Shown piece by piece: positions 8,471 to 16,337 of a DNA stretch of 64,000 nt. A model generated the notes under the pieces. It did not search any database, was not told the DNA's origin, and worked only from the letters and a program-made list of their open reading frames with translations. Each line of letters starts with the position of its first letter. Within the stretch, counting starts at the first letter, position 1. The stretch spans positions 527,501-591,500 of the forward strand of contig NZ_CP049834.1 of the NCBI RefSeq assembly GCF_019916085.1, given 5' to 3'. This DNA is from Aquirufa lenticrescens (GTDB lineage: Bacteria; Bacteroidota; Bacteroidia; Cytophagales; Spirosomataceae). The position numbers and the translations under genes are program-made.

Positions 8471-8968
8471 ATGAACGATCAGATAATCGAAGCGCTTCAG
8501 GCGCAGTTTGGCGAAGAAGGTGTTTATGGAATAGGCGAGTCACACGGCATTTTGCAGGTGACTACGGCGGTAGAAAATATCGTTCCCATGATTCACTTCT
8601 TGTATGCACACCCGGTATTTAAGTTTCAATTTTTGACGGATTTAGCTGGAATTCATTTTCCAGACGCGAAAGGGCAAGAGTTGGGAGTGATTTACCACTT
8701 ACATTCTTTGGAAAACAACGTACGGCTTTGGATTAAGGCTTATGCGCCTATCGAAGCGCCTACTTTCCCTACGATCACTGGCCTTTTTGCTACAGCAAAC
8801 TGGATGGAGCGCGAGGCGTTTGATTTTTATGGTATCATCTTCGAAGGTCACCCTAATTTGACCCGTATCCTGAATATGGACGAGATGGATTACCACCCGA
8901 TGCGTAAAGAATATCCGTTAGAGGATGCGACGCGTCACGATAAGATTGATGAATTGTTTGGACGATAA
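8471..8968 (+). CDS. nuoC: NADH-quinone oxidoreductase subunit C
   Basis: A 165-residue subunit of the 30-kDa type. The family signature appears as ANWMEREAFDFYGIIFEGHPNL, followed by LNMDEMDYHPMRKEYPL near the C-terminus. It has no cofactor and scaffolds NuoD/NuoB in the connecting module. The gene is separate from nuoD, not fused as in E. coli. It sits 2 nt after nuoB and 9 nt before nuoD. Confidence 0.95.
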   Translation: MNDQIIEALQAQFGEEGVYGIGESHGILQVTTAVENIVPMIHFLYAHPVFKFQFLTDLAGIHFPDAKGQELGVIYHLHSLENNVRLWIKAYAPIEAPTFPTITGLFATANWMEREAFDFYGIIFEGHPNLTRILNMDEMDYHPMRKEYPLEDATRHDKIDELFGR

Positions 8969-8977
8969 TATATAGAC

Positions 8978-10213
8978 ATGTCTGAAATAGCTTTAGTAAA
9001 CAGCCCTAATGTAGGATTAGATAAAACACAAAAAGGGGGACCTTATGTGAATGAATTATCTACGTTAAACTTAGGTCCTACGCACCCAGCGACGCACGGT
9101 ATCTTCCAAAACATCTTAACGATGGACGGAGAAACCATCGTAGACGCGGAGCAAACGGTAGGTTATATCCACCGGGCCTTTGAGAAAATCGCAGAACGTC
9201 GTCCTTTCTATCAAATCACGACTTTAACAGACCGCATGAACTATTGTTCAGCTCCTATTAACAATATGGGCTGGCACATGACGGTAGAGAAATTGTTAGG
9301 CATCGAAGTTCCGAAGCGCGCGCAATACATGCGTGTGATCATGATGGAGCTAGCACGTTTAACAGACCACATTGTTTGTAATTCGATCTTAGCGGTAGAT
9401 ACCGGAGCCTTAACGGGTTTCTTATATGTATACCAATGGAGAGAGTTTATCTACGAGATTTATGAGGAGATGTGCGGTGCACGTTTGACGACGAATATGG
9501 GTCGTTTTGGCGGTATGGAGCGTGATTTCACGCCGGTAGCGATCGAAAAAATCCAAAAATTATTAAAAGAACTACCAGCGGCTTTGAAGGAATTCGAAGG
9601 CATGGTGATGCGTAACCGTATCTTCATGGATCGTACTCAAAACGTGGGTGGGATTTCAGCTGAGCGTGCCTTAAACTACGGATTTACAGGTCCTAACTTA
9701 CGTGCTGCAGGTGTCGATTATGATGTACGTGCCATGAACCCGTATTCTTCGTACGAAGATTTCGAATTCGATGTGCCAGTAGGCACAAAAGGCGATACAT
9801 ACGATCGTTTCTTAGTTAGGGAAGAGGAGATGTGGCAAAGTTTGCGCATCATCCAACAAGCGATGGATAACCTTCCAGAAGGAGCTTACCACGCGGATGC
9901 GCCCCACTATTATTTACCGAAAAAACAAGACGTCTACCACAACATGGAGGCCTTGATCTACCACTTCAAAATTGTGATGGGGGAGATCGATGCACCGGTA
10001 GGTGAGGTTTATCACTCAGTAGAAGGCGGAAACGGGGAATTAGGTTTCCATTTAGTTTCTGACGGAGGTCGTACTCCTTATCGTTTGAAATTCCGTCGTC
10101 CCGGATTTATATATTACCAGGCTTTCCCAGAGATGATCAAGGGAACCACCCTTTCAGATGCGATCGTAACGATGTCATCGATGAACGTAATTGCAGGAGA
10201 GTTAGATACATAA
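8978..10213 (+). CDS. nuoD: NADH-quinone oxidoreductase subunit D
   Basis: A 411-residue 49-kDa-type subunit, related to the large subunit of NiFe hydrogenases but without the metal cysteines. It lines the quinone cavity with NuoB. Motifs: LNLGPTHPATHG near residue 30 (with the quinone-binding His), GYIHRAFEK, TDRMNYCSAPINN, and the C-terminal DPVMGEIDR-like region, here DGGRTPYRLKFRRPGF, ending in GELDT. The length is typical. Located 9 nt after nuoC and 3 nt before nuoE. Confidence 0.97.
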   Translation: MSEIALVNSPNVGLDKTQKGGPYVNELSTLNLGPTHPATHGIFQNILTMDGETIVDAEQTVGYIHRAFEKIAERRPFYQITTLTDRMNYCSAPINNMGWHMTVEKLLGIEVPKRAQYMRVIMMELARLTDHIVCNSILAVDTGALTGFLYVYQWREFIYEIYEEMCGARLTTNMGRFGGMERDFTPVAIEKIQKLLKELPAALKEFEGMVMRNRIFMDRTQNVGGISAERALNYGFTGPNLRAAGVDYDVRAMNPYSSYEDFEFDVPVGTKGDTYDRFLVREEEMWQSLRIIQQAMDNLPEGAYHADAPHYYLPKKQDVYHNMEALIYHFKIVMGEIDAPVGEVYHSVEGGNGELGFHLVSDGGRTPYRLKFRRPGFIYYQAFPEMIKGTTLSDAIVTMSSMNVIAGELDT

Positions 10214-10216
10214 GAC

Positions 10217-10702
10217 ATGAGCAAGATTGTTTTCCCAGCAGAAACGCTGGAATTAGTGAAAAAAATTATCGCCCGCTATCCGGATGGAAAGCAAAAATCG
10301 GCCTTGTTGCCTATTCTTCACCTAGCGCAAGCGGAGTGGAAGTGGTGCTCGTCAGAGGTGATGGATTATGTAGCGTCCCTACTTTCCATTTCTCCTATTG
10401 AGGTGTACGAGGTAGCTTCTTTCTACACCATGTTCCACTTGGAGCCGGTAGGAGAGCATGTGATTGAGTATTGCCGTACGGGCCCTTGTTGCTTAATGGG
10501 TGGCGTAGAGGTATATGATCACTTGAAGAAACGGTTGAAAATCAATACCGGCGAAACGACGAAGGATGGCAAGTTTACCATCAAAGAAGTGGAATGTTTA
10601 GCCGCTTGCGGTTGGGGTCCTGTATTCCAAATCCGCGAAAAATACTACATGCACTTAACGAAAGAAAAAGTGGATGAAATTATAGATGAACTGAGCAAAT
10701 AA
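10217..10702 (+). CDS. nuoE: NADH-quinone oxidoreductase subunit E
   Basis: A 161-residue subunit of the NADH-oxidising module with a thioredoxin-like fold holding the [2Fe-2S] cluster N1a. The ligands are Cys86 and Cys91 (CRTGPC) and Cys127 and Cys131 (CLAAC), the expected C-x4-C and C-x3-C pattern. An N-terminal helical bundle (LHLAQAEWKWCSSEVMDYVA) precedes it. It is coupled to nuoD (3-nt gap) and to nuoF. Confidence 0.96.
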   Translation: MSKIVFPAETLELVKKIIARYPDGKQKSALLPILHLAQAEWKWCSSEVMDYVASLLSISPIEVYEVASFYTMFHLEPVGEHVIEYCRTGPCCLMGGVEVYDHLKKRLKINTGETTKDGKFTIKEVECLAACGWGPVFQIREKYYMHLTKEKVDEIIDELSK

Positions 10703-10710
10703 GGCCTAGG

Positions 10711-12051
10711 ATGAAGATATTAACCGAACATATAGACGTACCTAACATCGACACGATAGACGTGTTTATGAAGCATGGGGGGTATTCAGCGGTCCAAAAA
10801 GCGTTAAAGAAAATGACTCCAGATGAAGTCACTGAAGAAGTGAAAAAGTCTGGTTTACGTGGCCGTGGAGGCGCTGGTTTCCCGGTAGGAATGAAGTGGT
10901 CATTTTTGGCTAAGCCAGAGGGTGTGCCTCGTTATTTAGTGTGTAACGCAGACGAATCAGAGCCTGGTACGTTCAAGGATCACTATTTGATGTGGAAATC
11001 CCCACATACCTTAATCGAAGGAATGATTGTTTCTTCGTTTGCTTTAGGAGCAAACACCTCGTACATCTATGTGCGTGGGGAATTGATGTATGTGATCAAT
11101 ATTCTAGAAAAAGCCATTCAAGAAGCATACGATAAAGGATTATTAGGAAAGAATATTTTAGGTTCTGGATATGATTTAGACCTATTTGTTCAACCGGGTG
11201 GTGGAGCTTATATCTGTGGTGAAGAAACCGCTTTATTAGAATCTTTAGAAGGTAAAAGAGGGAATCCTCGTAATAAGCCACCTTTTCCAGCAGTGAAAGG
11301 TTTGTGGCAATGTCCTACGGTGGTGAATAACGTAGAATCTATCGCAGCTACTTCGTGGATCGTGAATAACGGTGGCGATGCCTATGCGGCGATTGGAGTA
11401 GGACGTAGTACAGGGACAAAATTAATCTCTGCTTCTGGTCACATCAAAAAACCAGGTGTTTACGAGATCCCATTAGGAATTACTGTCGAAGATTTCATCT
11501 ATTCCGATGAATGGTGCGGCGGTATTCGCGAAGGACATAAATTAAAAGCAGTTGTAGCCGGTGGTTCGTCTGTGCCTATCTTACCAGCCGAGTTAATCTT
11601 AACGACAGCGGCCGGGGAGAAGCGTTTGATGACTTATGAATCTTTATCGGATGGTGGTTTTGCTACGGGTACGATGTTAGGTTCAGGAGGTTTTGTGGTC
11701 ATGGATGAGACAGCTTGTATCGTTCACAACACCTTAACGTTTGCGAAGTTCTACCACCACGAGTCATGTGGACAATGTTCCCCATGCCGTGAAGGAACGG
11801 GATGGATGGACAAGGTATTAAACCGCATCGAGCACGGCCAAGGCCGCAAAGAAGACATCGATTTGTTAGTCGATGTAGCGAAGAAAATTGAAGGAAATAC
11901 GATTTGTCCATTAGGGGATGCGGCGTCTTGGCCAGTGGCTGCGGCGATTCGCCATTTCCGCGATGAGTTCGAGTGGCATATTGAACACCCAGAATTAGCG
12001 ACAAAACCAGGCGCGGTATTTATGCGCAAGGGGGCTAGTTGGACAAAATAA
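10711..12051 (+). CDS. nuoF: NADH-quinone oxidoreductase subunit F
   Basis: A 446-residue subunit that binds NADH and FMN and carries the [4Fe-4S] cluster N3. The nucleotide and flavin motifs GLRGRGGAGFPVGMKW and the glycine-rich QPGGGAYICGEETALL are intact. The cluster ligands are CGQCSPC plus a later Cys in NTICPLGDA. It is the entry point for electrons into complex I. Its stop is 20 nt before the start I assign to nuoG. Confidence 0.97.
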   Translation: MKILTEHIDVPNIDTIDVFMKHGGYSAVQKALKKMTPDEVTEEVKKSGLRGRGGAGFPVGMKWSFLAKPEGVPRYLVCNADESEPGTFKDHYLMWKSPHTLIEGMIVSSFALGANTSYIYVRGELMYVINILEKAIQEAYDKGLLGKNILGSGYDLDLFVQPGGGAYICGEETALLESLEGKRGNPRNKPPFPAVKGLWQCPTVVNNVESIAATSWIVNNGGDAYAAIGVGRSTGTKLISASGHIKKPGVYEIPLGITVEDFIYSDEWCGGIREGHKLKAVVAGGSSVPILPAELILTTAAGEKRLMTYESLSDGGFATGTMLGSGGFVVMDETACIVHNTLTFAKFYHHESCGQCSPCREGTGWMDKVLNRIEHGQGRKEDIDLLVDVAKKIEGNTICPLGDAASWPVAAAIRHFRDEFEWHIEHPELATKPGAVFMRKGASWTK

Positions 12052-12071
12052 TTTGGCAGAAATTAACGAAT

Positions 12072-13103
12072 ATGAAAGTTACGATAGATAATATCACCCT
12101 TGAGGTAGAACCAGGAACCACCATCATGCAGGCAGCTCGCATGATCGGGCCTGAGGTTGCTCCGCCAGCTATGTGCTATTATGAGCCTTTGAAGGGTTCA
12201 GGTGGAAAATGCCGTGCTTGTTTAGTGAAGGTGACAGCGGGTTCTGAAAAAGATCCTCGTCCGATGCCTAAATTAGTTCCAGCCTGCATTACAGCCGTTC
12301 AAGACGGGATGATCGTGGAAAATACGGTGAATGAAGACGTGTTAGAAACACGCAAGGGCATCGTGGAATTCTTGTTATTAAATCACCCATTGGATTGCCC
12401 AGTATGTGACCAAGCGGGTGAATGTCACTTGCAGGACTTCTCGTTCGAGCATGGTGTTTCATCGACGCGTACAGTAGAAGAGCGTAATACATTCGAGCCG
12501 ACGGATTTAGGTCCAAACATTCAGCTGAACATGAACCGTTGCATCTTGTGCTACCGTTGTGTGTATACAGCAGATCAAATTACAGATGGCCGTGTTCACG
12601 GGGTGATGCACCGCGGAGATCACGCGGAAATCAGTACTTATATCGAGAAAGCGATTGATAATGACTTCTCTGGTAACGTGATTGATGTGTGTCCGGTGGG
12701 CGCTTTGACAGATAAAACCTATCGTTTCAAGAGCCGTGTATGGTTCTCGAAGCCAGTAGATGCGCATTGCGAGTGTGAGAAATGCTCGGGTAAAGCAACA
12801 ATTTGGTACAAGGGGGACGAGGTTATTCGCGTGACGGGTCGCAAGAACATGTGGGGCGAAGTAACGGATTTCATTTGTAATGGCTGTCGTTTTGACAAGA
12901 AAAAGACGGCTGATTGGGTGATCGAAGGGCCGACGAACGTGTCTCGTCATTCGGTGATCTCAGCGAATAAATATGGTGCGAATTTGATTAAGCCAGCGTT
13001 CCCAGTGTTACAGGCGGCGCGCGATTACAAGCAAATCAATGACGATCGTGACCGTAGTTTTTTAGGCATTCAACCTGCTTTACCTAAATCTAAAAAGAAA
13101 TAG
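12072..13103 (+). CDS. nuoG: NADH-quinone oxidoreductase subunit G, short form
   Basis: A 343-residue electron-wire subunit. It starts with the ferredoxin-like domain MKVTIDNITLEVEPGT and the [2Fe-2S] ligands around CYYEPLKGSGGKCRAC. Next come the His-Cys3 [4Fe-4S] motif (HPLDCPVCDQAGEC) and a second [4Fe-4S] site (CILCYRC ... CPVGAL). A further Cys set (CECEKC ... CNGC) is the first domain of the molybdopterin-oxidoreductase-like region, after which the protein stops. The large C-terminal body found in E. coli NuoG (about 900 residues in total) is absent. I chose the ATG at 12072; an in-frame ATG at 12039 would overlap nuoF by 13 nt and adds a non-conserved leader. Short NuoG is, to my knowledge, common in Cytophagales-type complexes. 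Confidence 0.93.
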   Translation: MKVTIDNITLEVEPGTTIMQAARMIGPEVAPPAMCYYEPLKGSGGKCRACLVKVTAGSEKDPRPMPKLVPACITAVQDGMIVENTVNEDVLETRKGIVEFLLLNHPLDCPVCDQAGECHLQDFSFEHGVSSTRTVEERNTFEPTDLGPNIQLNMNRCILCYRCVYTADQITDGRVHGVMHRGDHAEISTYIEKAIDNDFSGNVIDVCPVGALTDKTYRFKSRVWFSKPVDAHCECEKCSGKATIWYKGDEVIRVTGRKNMWGEVTDFICNGCRFDKKKTADWVIEGPTNVSRHSVISANKYGANLIKPAFPVLQAARDYKQINDDRDRSFLGIQPALPKSKKK

Positions 13104-14228
13104 ATGAACTTATTTGATTCAGTTTTTATTGCCAAAGCTTCCTTCATCGGGGTCATCTTCTTGATCACGTTAGGAGTTGCAGCTTATTCAACGTATTTCG
13201 AGCGTAAGATCGCGGCCTTTATGCAAGACCGTATTGGTCCGGATCGTGCGGGTCCTTTTGGGATTTTGCAACCTTTAGCGGATGCGGTGAAGATGTTCAT
13301 GAAAGAAGATTTCATTCCGGCTAACTCAAACAAGTGGTTGTTCATCATGGGGCCTTGTTTGTCCATGTTGACAGCTTTGATGACTTCAGCGGTGGTTCCT
13401 TTTGGAGATACAATCACTATCGGTGATGTAACATTTGACTTACAAGGCATCGATGTGAACATCGGTATTTTATGGGTCTTCGGTATCGTGTCATTGGGTG
13501 TTTATGGCATCTTGATTGGTGGTTGGGCATCTAATAACAAATATTCGTTGTTAGGCGCGATTCGCGCTGCTTCCCAAAACATCTCTTACGAGCTAGCGAT
13601 GGGACTTTCGATCATCGCGATTTTGATGATGACAGGATCTCTTTCAACGAAGGCAATTGTGGAGGCGCAACAAAACGGTCACTGGAATATTTTGTACCAA
13701 CCGATGGGCTTTATTATCTTCTTGATTTGCGCCTTTGCGGAGTGTAACCGTACGCCTTTTGACTTACCAGAGTGTGAGACTGAATTAATCGGGGGATACC
13801 ACACGGAATACTCTTCGATGAAATTAGGCTTCTATTTGTTCGCTGAATACATCAATATGTTTATTTCGGGAGCAGTGATGGCGACACTTTATTTTGGTGG
13901 ATATGATTATCCAGGAGTGGATTTTGTGACGGCTCAATTAGGTGCTACGGCAGCGACATTAATCGGCGCAGGCGCCTTGATTGGAAAGGCTTTGGCCTTC
14001 GTATTCATCTTTATGTGGGTACGCTGGACTTTACCTCGTTTCCGCTACGATCAATTAATGGGCTTAGGCTGGTCAGGCTTAATTCCTTTAGCGATGTTTA
14101 ATGTGGTAGTAACTGGATTAGGCGTTTTATTAGACCAACAGATTCTAGTAGGAATCGGTGGAGTGGTCGTTTTCATCGCGGGAATCGTGGTGTACGACCA
14201 ATTATTTGTGAAGAAAAAATTAGCATAG
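13104..14228 (+). CDS. nuoH: NADH-quinone oxidoreductase subunit H
   Basis: A 374-residue, multi-helix membrane subunit at the base of the quinone channel. Family signatures include YSTYFERKIAAFMQDRIGPDRAGPFGILQPLADAVKMF at about residues 27-65 and the acidic loop AECNRTPFDLPECETELIGGYHTEYSSMK, whose carboxylates are implicated in coupling quinone reduction to proton pumping. It begins on the base after the nuoG stop. Slightly longer than the 325-350 residues usual in proteobacteria. Confidence 0.96.
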   Translation: MNLFDSVFIAKASFIGVIFLITLGVAAYSTYFERKIAAFMQDRIGPDRAGPFGILQPLADAVKMFMKEDFIPANSNKWLFIMGPCLSMLTALMTSAVVPFGDTITIGDVTFDLQGIDVNIGILWVFGIVSLGVYGILIGGWASNNKYSLLGAIRAASQNISYELAMGLSIIAILMMTGSLSTKAIVEAQQNGHWNILYQPMGFIIFLICAFAECNRTPFDLPECETELIGGYHTEYSSMKLGFYLFAEYINMFISGAVMATLYFGGYDYPGVDFVTAQLGATAATLIGAGALIGKALAFVFIFMWVRWTLPRFRYDQLMGLGWSGLIPLAMFNVVVTGLGVLLDQQILVGIGGVVVFIAGIVVYDQLFVKKKLA

Positions 14229-14232
14229 CAAT

Positions 14233-14751
14233 ATGAAATTAAGTAACCGAACGAAGGTAGTCGAGCAAGGCGAAATGACTTTAGCGGAACGTATGTATCT
14301 TCCTGCCATTGTGGGAGGTATGGCGACGACGTTAAAGCACTTTTTCTCTAAACCGGTGACGATTCGTTACCCAGAGCAAACGCGTTATTTAGGACCGATT
14401 TACCGCGGTCACCACATCTTGAAGAAGGATGAGCAGGGTGCAGAACGTTGCACGGCTTGTGGTCTTTGTGCTGTGGCTTGTCCAGCAGAGGCCATTTCTA
14501 TGGTCGCTGAAGAGCGCAAAAAGGGCGAAGAGAAATTGTACCGCGAAGAGAAGTATGCCAAAGTATACGAGATCAACATGCTTCGTTGCATTTTCTGTGG
14601 TCTTTGCGAGGAGGCTTGCCCGAAAGAGGCAATCTTCTTACGCCACGATCAAATGGTTCCTGTATTTAATAGCCGCGATGAGGTGATTTACGGGAAAGAT
14701 AAATTAGTTGAAAAAATGGACCAACGCTACTTGCGTGAGGGCTGGAAATAA
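14233..14751 (+). CDS. nuoI: NADH-quinone oxidoreductase subunit I
   Basis: A 172-residue ferredoxin-type subunit with two [4Fe-4S] clusters, N6a and N6b. The ligands are Cys73, 76, 79 and 83 (CTACGLCAVAC) and Cys119, 122, 125 and 129 (CIFCGLCEEAC). An N-terminal amphipathic helix (GGMATTLKHFFSK) places it against the membrane. It relays electrons from NuoG to NuoB. Four nt separate it from nuoH. Confidence 0.97.
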   Translation: MKLSNRTKVVEQGEMTLAERMYLPAIVGGMATTLKHFFSKPVTIRYPEQTRYLGPIYRGHHILKKDEQGAERCTACGLCAVACPAEAISMVAEERKKGEEKLYREEKYAKVYEINMLRCIFCGLCEEACPKEAIFLRHDQMVPVFNSRDEVIYGKDKLVEKMDQRYLREGWK

Positions 14752-14757
14752 ATTCTT

Positions 14758-15273
14758 ATGGAGATTTCTAATATTTGGTATTTTCTTTCAGGTTTAACTT
14801 TACTAAGCGCCCTAATGGTCGTTTTAGCAAAGAACCCGATTCACTCGGTCTTGTACCTAGTGTTTACTTTCTTTTGCATCTCAGGTCACTACGTCCTGTT
14901 AAATGCCCAATTCTTGATGGCGGTGAACATCATCGTTTACGCTGGGGCCATCATGGTTTTATTCCTTTTCGTGATCATGATGTTTGATTTGCGCAAGAAC
15001 CAACCAGAATCAAAATCGAATTTAACGAAGCTAGCTGGCTCAGTAGTGGCAGGCTCACTATTAGTGGTTTTAATCGCTTTAGTTCGTCAAAATAATTTCC
15101 AAACTCCTTTAGCGGAAGGATTTGTGTCTCAAACAGGTATGGTCGAAAACCTTGGTAAGGTCTTGTATTCTGAGTACTTATTGCCTTTTGAGCTTGTGTC
15201 TATCTTGTTCTTTGTGGCAATGGTGGGTGCGGTGTTGTTAGGTAAGAGGGAGGCAGGAGAGCGTAATTTTTAA
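14758..15273 (+). CDS. nuoJ: NADH-quinone oxidoreductase subunit J; last gene of the operon here
   Basis: A 171-residue membrane subunit with five predicted helices. The conserved third helix MAVNIIVYAGAIMVLFLFVIMMF contains the pi-bulge region thought to be the conformational switch between quinone site and proton channels. In most bacteria nuoK follows directly, usually overlapping. Here nuoJ ends inside a large inverted repeat and is followed by an intrinsic terminator and a minus-strand gene. nuoK, L, M and N must therefore be elsewhere or absent. Confidence 0.95.
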   Translation: MEISNIWYFLSGLTLLSALMVVLAKNPIHSVLYLVFTFFCISGHYVLLNAQFLMAVNIIVYAGAIMVLFLFVIMMFDLRKNQPESKSNLTKLAGSVVAGSLLVVLIALVRQNNFQTPLAEGFVSQTGMVENLGKVLYSEYLLPFELVSILFFVAMVGAVLLGKREAGERNF

Positions 15274-15335
15274 ACATTTTAAAAATTGTGCTGCGCAATA
15301 ATTTTCAAAAATGTTTAAAAGTTTCGCTCTCTACC
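15252..15335. repeat. Long imperfect inverted repeat across the nuoJ stop codon
   Basis: The left arm at 15252-15280 pairs with the right arm at 15307-15335. It includes a perfect 13-bp core (TTTTAAACATTTT at 15268-15280 with AAAATGTTTAAAA at 15307-15319) and an outer GAGAGCG/CGCTCTC block. The nuoJ TAA (15271-15273) is inside the left arm. The loop of about 26 nt has further partial pairing (TGCGCA). Confidence 0.75.
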
Positions 15336-15347
15336 TAAAAAGAGATT

Positions 15348-15379
15348 AAAAAAGGGGATCAATTTGATCCCCTTTTTTT
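15348..15379. terminator. Intrinsic terminator after nuoJ
   Basis: A GGGGATC/GATCCCC stem with a 5-nt AATTT loop, preceded by an A-run and followed by seven or more Ts. It ends the nuo operon, and by symmetry it could also stop minus-strand transcription. Confidence 0.9.
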
Positions 15380-15409
15380 AATGAATTTAGTAGCGCATTT
15401 CATAAATGT

Positions 15410-15489
15410 ATCCGCGGAGCGGATTCCAACTCTATGCTTTATTCTTTGTGCTTTATATCTATACTCTCTACTCTATTATCTCTACTCTA
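15410..15489 (-). repeat. Heptad array (TAGAGTA type) plus mini-hairpin, downstream of the 15487 gene
   Basis: Read on the minus strand, the TAG stop of the gene ending at 15487 begins a run of 7-nt units: TAGAGTA, GAGATAA, TAGAGTA, GAGAGTA, TAGATAT, AAAGCAC, AAAGAAT, AAAGCAT, AGAGTTG. Then comes a perfect hairpin (ATCCGC / GCGGAT, 3-nt loop, 15410-15424). The 32 bases at 15425-15456 are identical to 47852-47883, where the order of parts is the same. Confidence 0.85.
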
Positions 15490-16179
15490 TTTTCCGCGAA
15501 CGCGTCGATAATCAAAAACTCCCACTTTAATACCCAAAGTTCCCGTAGCTCTCGACATATCACGTGTTTTTTCTTCCCCAAAAGCGAAACGGTAATTCGC
15601 ACCACCGAATACTTTTACGTATTTGAATAGATTCACTTCAAGGTTAATGCCTGGTTGCACACCTAAAGCACGTGGGCCATTTCTGTATGGATCATTTCTA
15701 CCCCAGTAGCCTCCATGTCCTGGCCCTGGTTGAGGCATCATGCTACTAGAATAGTTATAAATCATCGGATCTTCTAGCTGTATTCTACCAATCGCTAATG
15801 GGAAACTTAAATGAAATACTTTATTTGCCATGGGTGTTGCTTCTAAAGTAATGGCATTAAATCGTTGGCGTGGTTCTGGAGCCATTCCATTGCGATCATC
15901 TCTTCTATCCATTGAATTAAAAGAAGCAATACCTAGGGATAATTTGTTGTTCAAATGAACTTGAATTCCCATAGATCGTTCTGGGCCACCCTTGCCGAAA
16001 AGCATTTGAGATTGAAGTGATAATCCGACAGACGTCAGTTTATGCGGTTTGAAAAGCGTCTTCATGGAAGAAGATGATGAGTCCTTTCTTATTTTGATTA
16101 ACGTTTCTTGGCCAAAAGCTTGACCAACGGAATGTAAGCCAATGAACAACAATAAAATTACGCGAATTGAATGTTTCAT
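15487..16179 (-). CDS. Secreted, probably outer-membrane beta-barrel protein, unknown function
   Basis: A 230-residue protein I do not recognise. Residues 1-23 are a signal peptide (VILLLFIGLHSVGQAFGQ). The mature part has alternating hydrophobic strands (LTSVGLSLQSQMLF, KLSLGIASFN, VKVFGGANYRFAF, TLGIKVGVFDYR) typical of small outer-membrane barrels. There is a Pro/Gly/His/Asn-rich loop around residues 148-170 (PQPGPGHGGYWGRNDPY). Its stop codon TAG is the first unit of a heptad repeat array. It is divergent from the sensor kinase gene at 16338. Confidence 0.6.
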   Translation of the reverse strand: MKHSIRVILLLFIGLHSVGQAFGQETLIKIRKDSSSSSMKTLFKPHKLTSVGLSLQSQMLFGKGGPERSMGIQVHLNNKLSLGIASFNSMDRRDDRNGMAPEPRQRFNAITLEATPMANKVFHLSFPLAIGRIQLEDPMIYNYSSSMMPQPGPGHGGYWGRNDPYRNGPRALGVQPGINLEVNLFKYVKVFGGANYRFAFGEEKTRDMSRATGTLGIKVGVFDYRRVRGK

Positions 16180-16312
16180 ATTTTGTTATATTTTTTTACG
16201 AATGTACAAATTATAACGTTTCAATAAATTCAATTAGATACATAGGCTTAATAAGCAGATTAAAGGACTTATTCTATCGATGAAGGAAGGAGGAGGATTC
16301 CGCTTATTTGGC

Positions 16313-16320
16313 TAGATTTG
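16313..16320 (+). promoter_or_regulatory. TAgaTTTG promoter-like element before the sensor kinase
   Basis: Matches the Bacteroidota -7 consensus and lies 17 nt before the ATG at 16338. It overlaps the alternative TTG start at 16308, which argues for the downstream ATG. No clear -33 box. Confidence 0.5.
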
Positions 16321-16337
16321 TAAAAATCATTTTTGCT

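Noticed and set aside
12039-12071. Upstream ATG of nuoG at 12039
   Set aside because: It overlaps nuoF and adds residues not seen before the ferredoxin domain; the ATG at 12072 is the better start.
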